64,000 bases of DNA from Streptomyces gobiensis (GCF_021216675.1 NZ_CP086120.1:4524501-4588500); one strand, 5' to 3'; shown: positions 33,337 to 42,750, counted from the first letter of the stretch. Notes: generated by a model from the sequence alone, not told the origin. Numbers and translations: made by a program.

Positions 33337-34872
33337 ATGAACGAACCCTCCCTCCCCGGGGCCGCCACGGCCCGGCAGGACAGCGATTCCGCCCGACTGA
33401 AGGAACTGGGCTACAAGCAGGAGCTGCGTCGCAGCCTCGGCGTCCTGGGGAACATCTCCATGGGATTCGCCGTGGTCTCCCCGGTCGTCGCGCTCTACGC
33501 GGTGGCCATGGTCGGAACGGTCATCGGCGGGCCCGCCTGGGTGTGGGCTCTGCCGGTGGTCCTGCTCGGCCAGTGTCTGGTCGTCAACGTCTACTCCGAG
33601 CTCGCCTCGCAGTGGCCGCTGGCCGGTGGCGCTTACCAGTGGGGCCGCCGCCTGCTGGGGCCCTCGTTCGGCTGGATGAGCGGCTGGGTGTGGCAGTTCG
33701 CCGTGATGTTCGGCAACACCACCGTGGCGTATCTGGCGGCTCCCTGGGTCTTCGCCCTCATCGGCGTGGTCCCCACGCCGGGCGGCCTGGTCGCGGTGGG
33801 CGTCGGTGTCCTGCTGCTGTGCACGCTGGTGAACGCCTATGGCATCAACATCCTGCGCCGGTTCGTCTCCCTCGGCATCGCCGCTGAGGCAGTCGCCTCG
33901 GTCCTCGTCGGCTTCGCGCTGCTGCTCTTCTTCCGCGAGCACGGCTTCTCGCTCTTCTTCCAGACCATGGGCGCCGAGGTGCTGTCAGGCGGTTCCACGG
34001 CGATGGCCTTCCTCGCCGTCCTGGCCGTCGCGGGCTGGGCCTTCATCGGCTTCGACGCCTGTGTCTCCGCCTCCGAAGAGACCAAGGAGGCCGGCCGGCA
34101 GGTGCCGCGCGCCATGTGGTGGGCGCTGCTCAGCGTGGGCGCGGTGGTCATCCTCAACGCGGTGGCGGTCGGCATCTCGCACCCGGACCCGGAGTCCGTC
34201 GTCCTCGGCGAGGACCTCGACCCCGTGACCACCGCGGTGGTCGCCGGCTTCGGCTCCTGGTCCGACAAGCCGTTCGTCATCGTCGTTCTGATCGGCTTCC
34301 TGGCCTGTGCGATGGCGTCCCAGGGCGGCGCCGCCCGCGGTCTGTTCTCACTGGCGCGCGACGGCGTCTTCCCGTTCTCCAAGCAGGTGCGGAAGGTCAA
34401 CAAGCGCAAGGCCCCCATCGGCGGCCTGATTACGGCCACGCTGGTCAGCTGCACGGCCCTGATGCTCGGCCTGAACGCCTCAGCTATCGGCAGTCTCATA
34501 GCGTTCGGCACCGCGGCCACCTTCCTGCCGTTCTTCCTGGTCTCCCTCGCGGCGCTGATCGCTCGCCTCCGCGGCAGCTGGGTGCCGTCGGGCCATATCC
34601 GGCTCGGCGGGCTCGGCACCTTCCTCAATGTGCTCGCGGTGCTGTGGACCAGCTTCGAGCTGGTCAACGTCTGGTGGCCGCGGGAGATCCTCGCCGAGCC
34701 GGGCGCCCCCTGGTACCAGGTCTGGGCCGCGCTGCTGGGCGCCAGCGTGGTCCTCACGGTCGGTGTCGTGTACCTGCTCGTCAAGCGGCCGCAGGACAAG
34801 CTGCGCGAGCCCAGGCCGGCGGCTGAGGCGAACGAGGAGGAGTCCCGCACCCTCGCGACGGACTCCTCCTGA
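33337..34872 (+). CDS. APC-superfamily amino acid/amine permease
   Basis: About 511 residues with roughly twelve membrane helices. APC start LKELGYKQELRRSLGVLGNISMGFAVVSPVVALYAV, then PLAGGAYQWGRRLLGPSFGWMSGWVWQFAV and ASEETKEAGRQVPRAMWW, which fit the eukaryotic-type GABA/amine (AAT/BAT) subgroup. ATG 33337 is preferred because GAGG lies 6 nt upstream; ATG 33325 is in frame but lacks a site. With the agmatine deiminase 76 nt downstream, a polyamine or amino-acid-related substrate is likely (inference). Confidence 0.88.
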   Translation: MNEPSLPGAATARQDSDSARLKELGYKQELRRSLGVLGNISMGFAVVSPVVALYAVAMVGTVIGGPAWVWALPVVLLGQCLVVNVYSELASQWPLAGGAYQWGRRLLGPSFGWMSGWVWQFAVMFGNTTVAYLAAPWVFALIGVVPTPGGLVAVGVGVLLLCTLVNAYGINILRRFVSLGIAAEAVASVLVGFALLLFFREHGFSLFFQTMGAEVLSGGSTAMAFLAVLAVAGWAFIGFDACVSASEETKEAGRQVPRAMWWALLSVGAVVILNAVAVGISHPDPESVVLGEDLDPVTTAVVAGFGSWSDKPFVIVVLIGFLACAMASQGGAARGLFSLARDGVFPFSKQVRKVNKRKAPIGGLITATLVSCTALMLGLNASAIGSLIAFGTAATFLPFFLVSLAALIARLRGSWVPSGHIRLGGLGTFLNVLAVLWTSFELVNVWWPREILAEPGAPWYQVWAALLGASVVLTVGVVYLLVKRPQDKLREPRPAAEANEEESRTLATDSS

Positions 34873-34948
34873 GACTCCTGAGCCGGTCAGCCGGGCACCA
34901 CACCCATCTGTTCTTTGTCGAACTGTGGTCCAACTAAGGAGTGACCCC

Positions 34949-36067
34949 ATGCACGTTCCCCGGATGACCCGGCGGCGCTTCGGCGTCACCGCCCTGGCGG
35001 CCGCGACCGCCACCATGATCGGAGTCCGCCCGGCAGCGGCTGCCACGGTCGCCGGAGAGATGTTCCGGGCGCCGGCCGAGTGGGAGGCCCACTCTGGCTG
35101 TGTGATGGCCTGGCCATGGGACCGGACCGTCGGCTGGGGCGGGCTGCTCACCGATGTCCAGGCCGAGATCGCCGCCATCGCCCGCAGCGTCGCCCGGTTC
35201 GAGACCGTGATCATGGTGGCCGAACCGGGCACGGCCGATGAGGCACGTCGGCAGTGCGGCGACGCGGTCACGGTCATCGAGTACCCGATCAACGACTGCT
35301 GGACCCGGGACACCGGCCCGGTCTTCGCCCTGAACGCGGCAGGGACGCAGAAGATCGGCCTCGACTTCGACTTCAACGGCTGGGGCAACAAGTATCCGTA
35401 CGACAAGGACGACTTGCTGCCCGTCGGCGTGTGCGAGTACCTGGGCGTGGAACGGGAGCCCGTCGAGATGGTCCTGGAGGGCGGTGCTGTCATCACCGAC
35501 GGGCAGGGCACGCTGATCACCACCGAGGAGTGCCTGCTCAACCCCAACCGGAACCCTGACATGACGCGGGAGCAGATCGAGGACACCTTGCTGGAGGCCT
35601 ACGGAGCCAGCAAGGTCATCTGGCTTCCGTACGGCCTCAACAACGACGACATCACCGACGGCCACATCGATCTCTGCGCCGCCTATCTCGCCCCGGCCAA
35701 GCTCCTCCTTCACACCCAGCCCGACACCAGCAACCCCAATCACACCCGGATGGCGGCCAACAAAGCGGTGCTCGACGGCACTACGGACGCGAATGGCCGC
35801 AGCTTCGAGCTGGTGGAGATCCATCAGCAGCCCCACTTCACGGTCAACGGGCTGCTCGTGGAGACGTTCAGCTACACCAACTACTACGAGACCAGCGGCA
35901 GCGTGGTTGTCCCGACGGCTCAGACCGCGGAGGACGACATCGCCCTGGCGCAGTTCCGCGCGCTGTTCCCCGACCGCGAGGTGATCGGCATACCCACGCG
36001 CACACTCGCCTGGGGCGGTGGCGGCGTCCACTGCGTAACGCAGCACATTCCCGCGACGACCGGGTAG
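34949..36067 (+). CDS. aguA: Tat-exported agmatine deiminase (peptidyl-arginine deiminase family)
   Basis: 372 residues. Agmatine deiminase hydrolyses agmatine to N-carbamoylputrescine and ammonia. Family motifs: APAEWEAHSGCVMAWPWD, INDCWTRDTGPVF, VLEGGAVITDGQGTL, DDITDGHIDL, and the catalytic Cys362 in GGGGVHCVTQH. Unusual: a Tat signal peptide, TRRRFGVTALAAATATMIGVRPAAA, so the enzyme acts outside the cell while most are cytoplasmic. ATG 34949 has AAGGAG at good spacing. It follows the permease gene and probably feeds it with deiminated product or shares its amine substrate. Confidence 0.9.
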   Translation: MHVPRMTRRRFGVTALAAATATMIGVRPAAAATVAGEMFRAPAEWEAHSGCVMAWPWDRTVGWGGLLTDVQAEIAAIARSVARFETVIMVAEPGTADEARRQCGDAVTVIEYPINDCWTRDTGPVFALNAAGTQKIGLDFDFNGWGNKYPYDKDDLLPVGVCEYLGVEREPVEMVLEGGAVITDGQGTLITTEECLLNPNRNPDMTREQIEDTLLEAYGASKVIWLPYGLNNDDITDGHIDLCAAYLAPAKLLLHTQPDTSNPNHTRMAANKAVLDGTTDANGRSFELVEIHQQPHFTVNGLLVETFSYTNYYETSGSVVVPTAQTAEDDIALAQFRALFPDREVIGIPTRTLAWGGGGVHCVTQHIPATTG

Positions 36068-36144
36068 GCGCAGGACGCTGTCGGTGCCGACTGTCATGAT
36101 GGTCCCATGACCGAACGTGGGGATTTCCCGGGGGCGGAGGGACG

Positions 36145-36645
36145 ATGACCCGGCTGGGAACGCTGCAGGTCGCGGCTGCCGCCCTGACCGGCAGCGTGGC
36201 TCTGTACATCACGCTCGTCGTCTTCGGCAATGTGACCGACTTCGACACCAACCAGCGCTTCGTGCAACACGTCCTGGCGATGGACACGACGTTCAAGGAC
36301 GAGGACCTCATGTGGCGGGCGATTGAATCGCGCTGGGTTCAGAACGCCGCCTATATCGCCATTATCGTCTGGGAGGCCCTGACCGCGCTCGTCCTTGTCC
36401 TGGCCACGGTGTTGTGGGCGAGCGGCTGGCGCCGCCGGTCCTTCGCCCGCGCCCGGCGGATGAGCACGCTCGGTCTGACGATGTTCATGCTGCTCTTCGG
36501 CGCGGGCTTTGTCGCCATCGGCGGTGAGTGGTTCGCCATGTGGCAGTCCTCGCAGTGGAACGGCCTGGAAGCGGCCACCCGCAACTTCATGTTCGCCGGC
36601 TTCACACTCCTACTGGTCAACCTCCCCCGTCCCCAACGGGAGTAG
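36145..36645 (+). CDS. DUF2165 small integral membrane protein
   Basis: 166 residues, four membrane helices (LQVAAAALTGSVALYITLVVFGNVTDF, AAYIAIIVWEALTALVLVLATVLWA, TLGLTMFMLLFGAGFVAIGGEWFAMW, FMFAGFTLLLVNLP). The FGNVTDFDTNQRFVQHVLAMDTTF loop is typical of DUF2165. Function unknown. GGAGG precedes the ATG. No clear operon link to aguA (77 nt gap). Confidence 0.85.
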   Translation: MTRLGTLQVAAAALTGSVALYITLVVFGNVTDFDTNQRFVQHVLAMDTTFKDEDLMWRAIESRWVQNAAYIAIIVWEALTALVLVLATVLWASGWRRRSFARARRMSTLGLTMFMLLFGAGFVAIGGEWFAMWQSSQWNGLEAATRNFMFAGFTLLLVNLPRPQRE

Positions 36646-36890
36646 ACCCCCACCTGTTGTGGGCAGTCGTTCCGCAGGGCGGAACGGGTGGGCACAACAC
36701 CCGGCTACCGTCCCGCACCCGTCCACCCCCGGGGCCCCGGGGCGCAAGCCCCGGTTCCGGGAAGGGGCGGGCTTAGGGGAAACCCACCGGTGCCACGCGG
36801 CGGAGCCACACATCGGCACAGCCGGGAAGGGGCCGGGATACGGGGAAACCCACCCACGGCACCCCGCACCCGGGGGTGGAACCCCGCCGC
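36646..36890. repeat. Intergenic palindromic repeat, second copy
   Basis: The 250-bp gap between the DUF2165 gene and gluK is non-coding. It contains TGTTGTGGGCA, the hairpin GTTCCGC-AGG-GCGGAAC (36669-36685), TGGGCACAACACCCG, GGGGCCCCGGGGCGCAAGCCCC and two copies of a CCGGGAAGGGGC-type tail. Most of it aligns with the reverse complement of 6795-7060. It may end transcription of gluK from the minus strand. Confidence 0.7.
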
Positions 36891-36896
36891 GCTCGC

Positions 36897-38333
36897 TCAG
36901 GGAGCGTTCCGTGGCAGGGTGATGGTCACCCGCAGACCATGGGGCTCATGCGGCGCGTACGAGATCGTCGCCCCGCCCGCCGCCAGCAGCGCCCGGGTGA
37001 TGGAGAGGCCGAGCCCGGAGCCGGAGACGTTCTGGTGGCGGCTGCTGCGCCAGAAGCGGTCGCCGATCCGCTCCAGTTCGTCCTCGGCCAGCCCGGGCCC
37101 CCCGTCGGCCACCACAAGGGTGACCTGCTCGCCATGCGGCGTGACCGTGACGGTCACCGACTCGCCCCCGGGCGTGAACTTCAGCGCGTTGTCGACAACC
37201 GCGTCCAGCGCGCTGGAGAGCGCCACCGGATCGGCCCAGGCGGTCACCGCCGTGTTCCCGTTCGTACGCAGCTCAATGCCCGCACGGTCGGCGACCGGCC
37301 GCCAGGCGGCCACCCGTTCGGCGGCCAGCCCGGCGACATCCGTGAGCCGCAGATCGGCTGCGGAGTGCTCGGCCAGGGCGAGGCCGAGCAGACCGTCCAG
37401 GACCCGGGCAAGCCGCTTCCCCTCCGCCTGCAAGGAGGCGAACTCCTCGCTCCCCTCCGGCAGTTCCAGGCCAAGCAGCTCAATCCGCAGCAGCAGCGCG
37501 GAAAGCGGATTGCGCAGCTGGTGCGAGGCGTCGGCGACAAAGGCACGCTGCTGCTCCAGCACATCCTCGACATGGTCGGCCATCTCATTGAACGACCGGG
37601 CCAGCCGCCGAAGCTCAGGCGGCCCCCCGGCAGCGGCGACCCGGGACTTGTGCTGTCCGGTGGCGATGTCATGCGCGGCCTTGTCCAGGATACGTACGGG
37701 CCGCAGCACCCACCCCGCCAGCCGGAAGGCGGCGCCGACGGCGAGCAGCATCGCGGCGGCCTCGCCCGCCGCGAGCGGCAGCCAGGCGTGCAGGGTGCGG
37801 GAACGGAGCTGGTCCGTGGGGGAGTCGGTGAGGACGACCGCGACCACATCGCCGTCCCGGATGACCGGTGAGGCTACCGCTATCCGGCCCCGCTGCCAGG
37901 GCCACACCTGGGACGGGTCATGGCTGCGGCGGCCGGCCAGCGCCTCGGCGAAGGCTTCGGCGCCTTCGCCTTCCTCGGGTACCCGCCAGCCCTCGGGGGC
38001 GGCGGCCATCTCCTCGCCGTTCCGGAAGAAGACCCCGGCCCGGATGCCGTAGAGCTCGTGGTAGCGCACCAGCTCCTCGCGGAGGGTGTTCAGCCGCTCG
38101 TCCTGCTCCTTCTCCCGGGCGTCCTGGGCCACGGCGGCAGCACCGCGGGAGCCCACGCCCGGCCGGGAGGTGACGAACTGGGCGAGCGAGGCGAAGCGCG
38201 CGGTGTCATCGATCCGGTCGACGACGGCCCGCTGCTGCTCGGCGGCCGCCATGCTGACGGCGAGCGGAAAGCCCAGGGCGAGCAGTACACCGGCCATCAG
38301 GATGATGAGGAGGGGGAGGAGGCGGGAGCGCAC
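36897..38333 (-). CDS. gluK: Sensor histidine kinase GluK
   Basis: 478 residues, GTG start. TM1 (LPLLIILMAGVLLALGFPLAV), an extracytoplasmic domain of about 150 residues, TM2 (LPLAAGEAAAMLLAVGAAFRLAGW), HAMP, HisKA with phospho-acceptor His271 (FVADASHQLRNPLSALL), and the ATPase domain (NALKFTPGG, DGGPGLAEDE, GSGLGLSIT). The position next to gluABCD matches the GluR-GluK system of S. coelicolor, which senses extracellular glutamate and activates its uptake. Downstream of gluR by 19 nt on the same strand. Confidence 0.9.
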   Translation of the reverse strand: MRSRLLPLLIILMAGVLLALGFPLAVSMAAAEQQRAVVDRIDDTARFASLAQFVTSRPGVGSRGAAAVAQDAREKEQDERLNTLREELVRYHELYGIRAGVFFRNGEEMAAAPEGWRVPEEGEGAEAFAEALAGRRSHDPSQVWPWQRGRIAVASPVIRDGDVVAVVLTDSPTDQLRSRTLHAWLPLAAGEAAAMLLAVGAAFRLAGWVLRPVRILDKAAHDIATGQHKSRVAAAGGPPELRRLARSFNEMADHVEDVLEQQRAFVADASHQLRNPLSALLLRIELLGLELPEGSEEFASLQAEGKRLARVLDGLLGLALAEHSAADLRLTDVAGLAAERVAAWRPVADRAGIELRTNGNTAVTAWADPVALSSALDAVVDNALKFTPGGESVTVTVTPHGEQVTLVVADGGPGLAEDELERIGDRFWRSSRHQNVSGSGLGLSITRALLAAGGATISYAPHEPHGLRVTITLPRNAP

Positions 38334-38352
38334 GTAAGGGACCGTACGGGCG

Positions 38353-39063
38353 TCAGGCGGCCGGGGTGATCAGCCGGTAGCCAACGCCCCGTACCGTCTC
38401 GATCAGGGCGGGCAGCCGCAGCTTGGATCTGAGCGAGGCCACATGCACTTCCAGGGTGCGGCCGGTCCCCTCCCAGCTGGTGCGCCACACCTCGCTGATG
38501 ATCTGCTCCCGGCGGAAGACAACCCCGGGGCGCTGTGCGAGCAGCGCGAGCAGATCGAACTCCTTCCGGGTCAGCGAGACCGGCTCGCCGTCCACGGACA
38601 CCTGGCGGGTAGGCAGCTCGATCACCATGGCGCCAAAGCGCAGCGCCTTGGCGGCCGGCTGCTCCTCTTCGGTCGGCTCGGGGTGGTCCTCGACCGTGGT
38701 GCGGCGGCTGACGGCATGGATACGGGCCAGCAGCTCACCGGTGTCGTAGGGCTTGACGACATAGTCGTCGGCGCCCAGATTGAGGCCATGTATGCGGGAC
38801 CGGACATCGGCCCGCGCCGTCACCATGATCACGGGGGTGCTGGTGCGGCGGCGGATCCGCCCGCACAGCTCGAAGCCGTCCTGGTCGGGCAGTCCGAGAT
38901 CGAGCAGTATGACGGAGAAGGGCGCCGCGCCGTCCTCCGGCAGCAGCTCCTGGAGGGCTTCCGCACCGTTGCCCGCGTGCACGACCTCAAAGCCGTGCCG
39001 CGTGAGTACAGCGGACAGCGCCGCGGCGACATGATCGTCGTCCTCGACCAGCAGCAGCCGCAT
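38353..39063 (-). CDS. gluR: OmpR-family response regulator GluR
   Basis: 236 residues. Receiver domain with acidic pocket (VEDDD), phospho-acceptor Asp55 (LLDLGLPDQDG), Thr82 and Lys104 (VVKPYD). The C-terminal winged helix is PVSLTRKEFDLLALLAQRPGVVFRREQIISEVW ... GTGRTLEVHVASLRSKL. ATG 39063 (MRLLLVEDD) follows GAGGAGG. Divergent from gluA over 268 bp, where its binding site should lie. By analogy with S. coelicolor GluR it activates gluABCD. Confidence 0.92.
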   Translation of the reverse strand: MRLLLVEDDDHVAAALSAVLTRHGFEVVHAGNGAEALQELLPEDGAAPFSVILLDLGLPDQDGFELCGRIRRRTSTPVIMVTARADVRSRIHGLNLGADDYVVKPYDTGELLARIHAVSRRTTVEDHPEPTEEEQPAAKALRFGAMVIELPTRQVSVDGEPVSLTRKEFDLLALLAQRPGVVFRREQIISEVWRTSWEGTGRTLEVHVASLRSKLRLPALIETVRGVGYRLITPAA

Positions 39064-39331
39064 GGGGCCTCCTCTCGCTCTCATCCTGCGCTCATCCCGC
39101 TCTTCGTGTGCCGACTATGCATCCACGCCCACTGGCTCGAGTGAGTCAAGGGCACCTCGATCCTTTATGGGTTTCCGTTATGCAGCCGGTACGCCATCCA
39201 GCGTGCCTTTTGTAGTGAATGTCCAGCCGTGGCCGGATCGTTATGCTCAAGTTCAGCTCAGATGTGGTGACGTTAGTTCCCGCACGTCAATAAGGTCCCC
39301 TCAATCGATGAGGACGGAGCGAGTGACGCCG

Positions 39332-40108
39332 ATGAGCGAAGTATCGGTGACCGAGGACACCGCGTCAGCGACGGAACCCCTGGTCGTACTGGACAACGTC
39401 AATAAGCACTTCGGTGCGCTGCATGTGCTCCAGGACATCGATCTGACCATCACGCGCGGCGAGGTGGTTGTTGTTATTGGTCCCTCCGGGTCCGGCAAAT
39501 CAACGCTGTGCCGCACCATCAACCGGCTGGAGACCATTGACTCCGGTCAGATCGCCATGGACGGGAAACCGCTGCCCGCGGAGGGCAGGGAGCTGGCCCG
39601 GCTGCGTGCCGATGTGGGCATGGTCTTCCAGTCCTTCAATCTCTTCGCGCACAAGACAGTGCTGGAGAATGTGACGCTGGGGCAGATCAAGGTACGCCGC
39701 CGCTCAACGGCCGAGGCGGAGAAGCGGGCCCGTGAGCTGCTGGAGCGGGTCGGCGTCGCCAACCAGGCCGACAAGTATCCGGCGCAGCTCTCCGGCGGCC
39801 AGCAGCAGCGGGTGGCTATCGCCCGTGCGCTGGCGATGGAGCCGAAGGTGATGCTCTTCGATGAGCCAACCTCCGCGCTTGACCCCGAGATGATCAACGA
39901 GGTCCTTGAGGTCATGCAGCAGCTGGCCCGGGACGGTATGACGATGGTCGTCGTCACCCATGAGATGGGCTTCGCCCGCTCCGCCGCGAATCGCGTGGTC
40001 TTCATGGCGGATGGGCGGATCGTCGAAGAGGCGACCCCCGACCAGTTCTTCAGCAACCCGCGCAGCGACCGGGCCAAGGACTTCCTGTCGAAGATCCTGC
40101 AGCACTGA
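39332..40108 (+). CDS. gluA: Glutamate ABC transporter ATP-binding protein
   Basis: 258-residue polar amino acid ABC ATPase: Walker A IGPSGSGKST, Q-loop MVFQSFNLF, signature LSGGQQQR, Walker B VMLFDEPTSALD, H-loop VVTHEMGF. It powers glutamate import with GluB, C and D. ATG 39332 (MSEVSVTED) is taken by similarity to relatives; GTG 39323 and ATG 39308 in frame are alternatives, none with an ideal ribosome site. Confidence 0.95.
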   Translation: MSEVSVTEDTASATEPLVVLDNVNKHFGALHVLQDIDLTITRGEVVVVIGPSGSGKSTLCRTINRLETIDSGQIAMDGKPLPAEGRELARLRADVGMVFQSFNLFAHKTVLENVTLGQIKVRRRSTAEAEKRARELLERVGVANQADKYPAQLSGGQQQRVAIARALAMEPKVMLFDEPTSALDPEMINEVLEVMQQLARDGMTMVVVTHEMGFARSAANRVVFMADGRIVEEATPDQFFSNPRSDRAKDFLSKILQH

Positions 40109-40168
40109 CACTGACGTCGGTCGCAGTTCGCAGGCTGACGCATGAGACGACACAAAGGGACGCTCTTT

Positions 40169-41095
40169 ATGAAACTCCGCAGGACCGCCGCCGCCACCGC
40201 CGTTGTGTTCGCACTGACCGCAGCCGCCACCGCTTGTGGCGGCAAGGAAGGTACGCCGGGTGAGAACAAGTCGCCGGGCGCCGAGGGCAAGCCCGATCTG
40301 CCGACCTACACCGTCGCTGAGAACGTCAACATAGACTCACCGGTGATCAAGGCGGCACAGAAGCGCGGCAAGCTCGTCATCGGCTCCAAGGAAGACCAGC
40401 CCTACCTTGGCTTCAAGGACCCGAGGACAAAGAAGTACGAGGGCTTTGACGTCGAGATCGCCAAGATGATCGCGGCCGACCTGGGCTTCGACCCGGAGAA
40501 GGACATCGAGTGGAAGACGATCGACTCTTCCATCCGTGAGACCGCGGTCTCCAAGGGCCAGGTCGATCTGATGATCGGCACCTACACCATCAACGACGAG
40601 CGCAAGAAGCAGGTCGACTTCGCCGGTCCCTACTACATGGCGGGGCAGGACCTTCTCGTCCGTGCGGACGAGAAGGACATCAAGGGCCCCGACAGCATCA
40701 AGGGCAAGACGGTCTGCTCGATCAAGGGCTCCACCCCGCTCCGTAACATCACGGAGAACAAGGACAAGTACGGCGCCAAGACGATCGAGCTGGGCAAGTA
40801 CACCGACTGCGTCAAGCAGCTGGTCGATGGCCAGGTGGACGCGATCACCACCGATGACGCCATCCTCAAGGGCTACGCCGCCCAGCGGCCCACGCAGCTG
40901 AAGGTCGTCGGTGAGACCTTCAGTGACGAGCCGTACGGCGTCGGCGTCAAGAAGGGCGACAAGGCCCTGCGCGACGCGGTCTCCGATGCCCTCGAAGCGC
41001 ATGTGAAGAACGGCGACTACAAGAAGGCCTACGACGCGACGCTCGGCCTGTCGGGCTCCGAGTTCGTCGACCCGCCGGCTCTGGACCGTTACTGA
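40169..41095 (+). CDS. gluB: Glutamate ABC transporter binding lipoprotein
   Basis: About 308 residues, lipobox TAAATAC, then a family 3 solute-binding fold (RGKLVIGSKEDQPYLGFKDPRTKKYEGFDVEIAKMIAADLGF, VDLMIGTYTINDERKKQVDFAGPYY). It delivers glutamate to GluCD. ATG 40169 has AGGGA at 8 nt; ATG 40142 in frame would add nine residues before the signal peptide. A strong hairpin separates it from gluC. Confidence 0.94.
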   Translation: MKLRRTAAATAVVFALTAAATACGGKEGTPGENKSPGAEGKPDLPTYTVAENVNIDSPVIKAAQKRGKLVIGSKEDQPYLGFKDPRTKKYEGFDVEIAKMIAADLGFDPEKDIEWKTIDSSIRETAVSKGQVDLMIGTYTINDERKKQVDFAGPYYMAGQDLLVRADEKDIKGPDSIKGKTVCSIKGSTPLRNITENKDKYGAKTIELGKYTDCVKQLVDGQVDAITTDDAILKGYAAQRPTQLKVVGETFSDEPYGVGVKKGDKALRDAVSDALEAHVKNGDYKKAYDATLGLSGSEFVDPPALDRY

Positions 41096-41124
41096 TCCGG
41101 TGAAACGGTGAAACGGTGAAATAC

Positions 41125-41162
41125 CGCCCCGTATGCCCGCGCTTGGGCGGGCATACGGGGCG
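41125..41162 (+). terminator. Intercistronic hairpin between gluB and gluC
   Basis: Perfect 16-bp stem CGCCCCGTATGCCCGC / GCGGGCATACGGGGCG with loop GCTTGG, 29 nt after the gluB stop. Three direct copies of GTGAAACG-like sequence precede it (41100-41120). Probably partial termination or 3'-end protection that yields more binding protein than permease. Confidence 0.75.
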
Positions 41163-41218
41163 CGATCCATCCTGCCCGTCCCGCTGACCGCCCGCGCGGA
41201 GAAATCGCGGAGATCTCG

Positions 41219-41866
41219 ATGAATGTACTGCTTGACCATTTCGCGTTGTTCCGCGACGGGTTCATCGGCACCGTGTCGCTGACCGCTGCCAGCGCGCTGA
41301 TCGCCCTGGTGCTGGGCGTTGTGATCGCCGGCTTCCGGGTCTCACCCGTGCCGCCGTTGCGGGCTTTCGGCACGGTCTGGGTCACGGTGCTGCGTAATAC
41401 GCCGCTGGTGCTGCTCTTCCTGGTCGCCTTCTTCATTCTGCCGATGGTGCTCTTTCCCGGAATGAGCCCCTATGTGCTGGCAATTCTGGCACTGGGTTTC
41501 TACACCTCCTCCTTTGTCTGTGAAGCAGTCCGCTCGGGCATCAACACGGTCGCGGTCGGACAGGCCGAGGCAGCCCGCAGCCTGGGCATGACCTTTATGC
41601 AGACCCTGCGGCTCATCGTGCTGCCCCAGGCGACGCGCACCGTGCTGCCGCCCATGAGCAGCATCCTCATCGCACTGACGAAGAACTCAGCGATCGCCGG
41701 CGCTTTCAGCAACACCGAACTCTTCGGTGTACAGAAGGACCTGAGCGATATGGGCTTCAACATCATGGTCGTCTTCCTCTGGATCGCTCTCGCGTATCTG
41801 ATCATCACCTTCTCCATCAGCGGTGTGTTCCGCGTACTGGAGCGGCAGATGGGGGTCGCGCGATGA
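41219..41866 (+). CDS. gluC: Glutamate ABC transporter permease GluC
   Basis: 215 residues, polar amino acid (HisM-type) permease with about five helices. The EAA loop is GQAEAARSLGMTFMQTLRLIVLPQA; RNTPLVLLFLVAFF is also typical. The stop overlaps gluD (ATGA). Confidence 0.93.
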   Translation: MNVLLDHFALFRDGFIGTVSLTAASALIALVLGVVIAGFRVSPVPPLRAFGTVWVTVLRNTPLVLLFLVAFFILPMVLFPGMSPYVLAILALGFYTSSFVCEAVRSGINTVAVGQAEAARSLGMTFMQTLRLIVLPQATRTVLPPMSSILIALTKNSAIAGAFSNTELFGVQKDLSDMGFNIMVVFLWIALAYLIITFSISGVFRVLERQMGVAR

Positions 41867-42726
41867 GTTCCGTCCTCTACGACACACCCGGCCCCAGGGC
41901 CAAGGCGCGCAACCGCATGATGTCGGTCCTCGGTGTGCTCGCTGTCGCCGGACTGATCACACTCAGCATCGTGCGGCTTGCGAACACCGGGCAGCTGGCG
42001 CCGGAGATGTGGGGCATCTTCCAGTACAGCGGGATCATCGAGGGCATCGCCGACGGCATCGTCCGCACTCTGCAGGCCTTTGTGCTGGCAGGGATACTGT
42101 CGCTCGTGCTGGCTGCCGTGCTGGCGGTAGCCCGGCTCTCGGACCACTGGCCGGTCCGCTGGTTCGCGATGGCCTTCATCGAACTGTTCCGGGCTGTCCC
42201 CCTGCTCATCACCATCTTTGTGATCTGGGTGGGATTCCTGACCGACCAGCCCATGTGGGCGCTGGTGCTCGGACTGACCGTGTACAACGGCTCCGTCCAG
42301 GCCGAGGTGCTGCGCGCCGGTATCCTGGCCGTGCCCAAGGGCCAGGTCGAGGCCGCCTACGCGCTGGGTATGAGCAAGACCCAGGTCATGGTCACCATCC
42401 AGATCCCGCAGGCCGTACGCGCCATGCTGCCCGCGGTGATCAGCCAGCTCGTGGTCACCCTGAAGGACACCTCGCTCGGGTTCATCATCGTGTACGAGGA
42501 GCTTCTGCAGGCCGGGACGCTGCTCGCCAGGAACACCATCGTCAATGGTGACAATCCCTATGTCACGGTGATTCTCGTCATTGGTGCGATCTACATCGCC
42601 ATGTGTATGGCACTGTCCGCCCTCGCCACCTGGATCGAGCGGCGCGGCCGCCGGGCCAGGACCGGCATCGAGGTGGCGAAAGCCGCACCCGTCCTGGAGG
42701 CAGGTGACGTGACCCAGCCGGACTGA
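41863..42726 (+). CDS. gluD: Glutamate ABC transporter permease GluD
   Basis: 287 residues, second HisM-type permease (EAA loop GQVEAAYALGMSKTQVMVTIQIPQA), with a longer N-terminus and a C-terminal cytoplasmic tail. Completes gluABCD and is followed by a strong terminator structure. Confidence 0.93.
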   Translation: MSSVLYDTPGPRAKARNRMMSVLGVLAVAGLITLSIVRLANTGQLAPEMWGIFQYSGIIEGIADGIVRTLQAFVLAGILSLVLAAVLAVARLSDHWPVRWFAMAFIELFRAVPLLITIFVIWVGFLTDQPMWALVLGLTVYNGSVQAEVLRAGILAVPKGQVEAAYALGMSKTQVMVTIQIPQAVRAMLPAVISQLVVTLKDTSLGFIIVYEELLQAGTLLARNTIVNGDNPYVTVILVIGAIYIAMCMALSALATWIERRGRRARTGIEVAKAAPVLEAGDVTQPD

Positions 42727-42750
42727 CAACCACCCGCCAACACCCGGCGA

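Noticed and set aside
36107..36144. Earlier ATG at 36107 as start of the DUF2165 gene
   Set aside because: It is out of frame with the membrane protein; ATG 36145 has a GGAGG site at proper distance.
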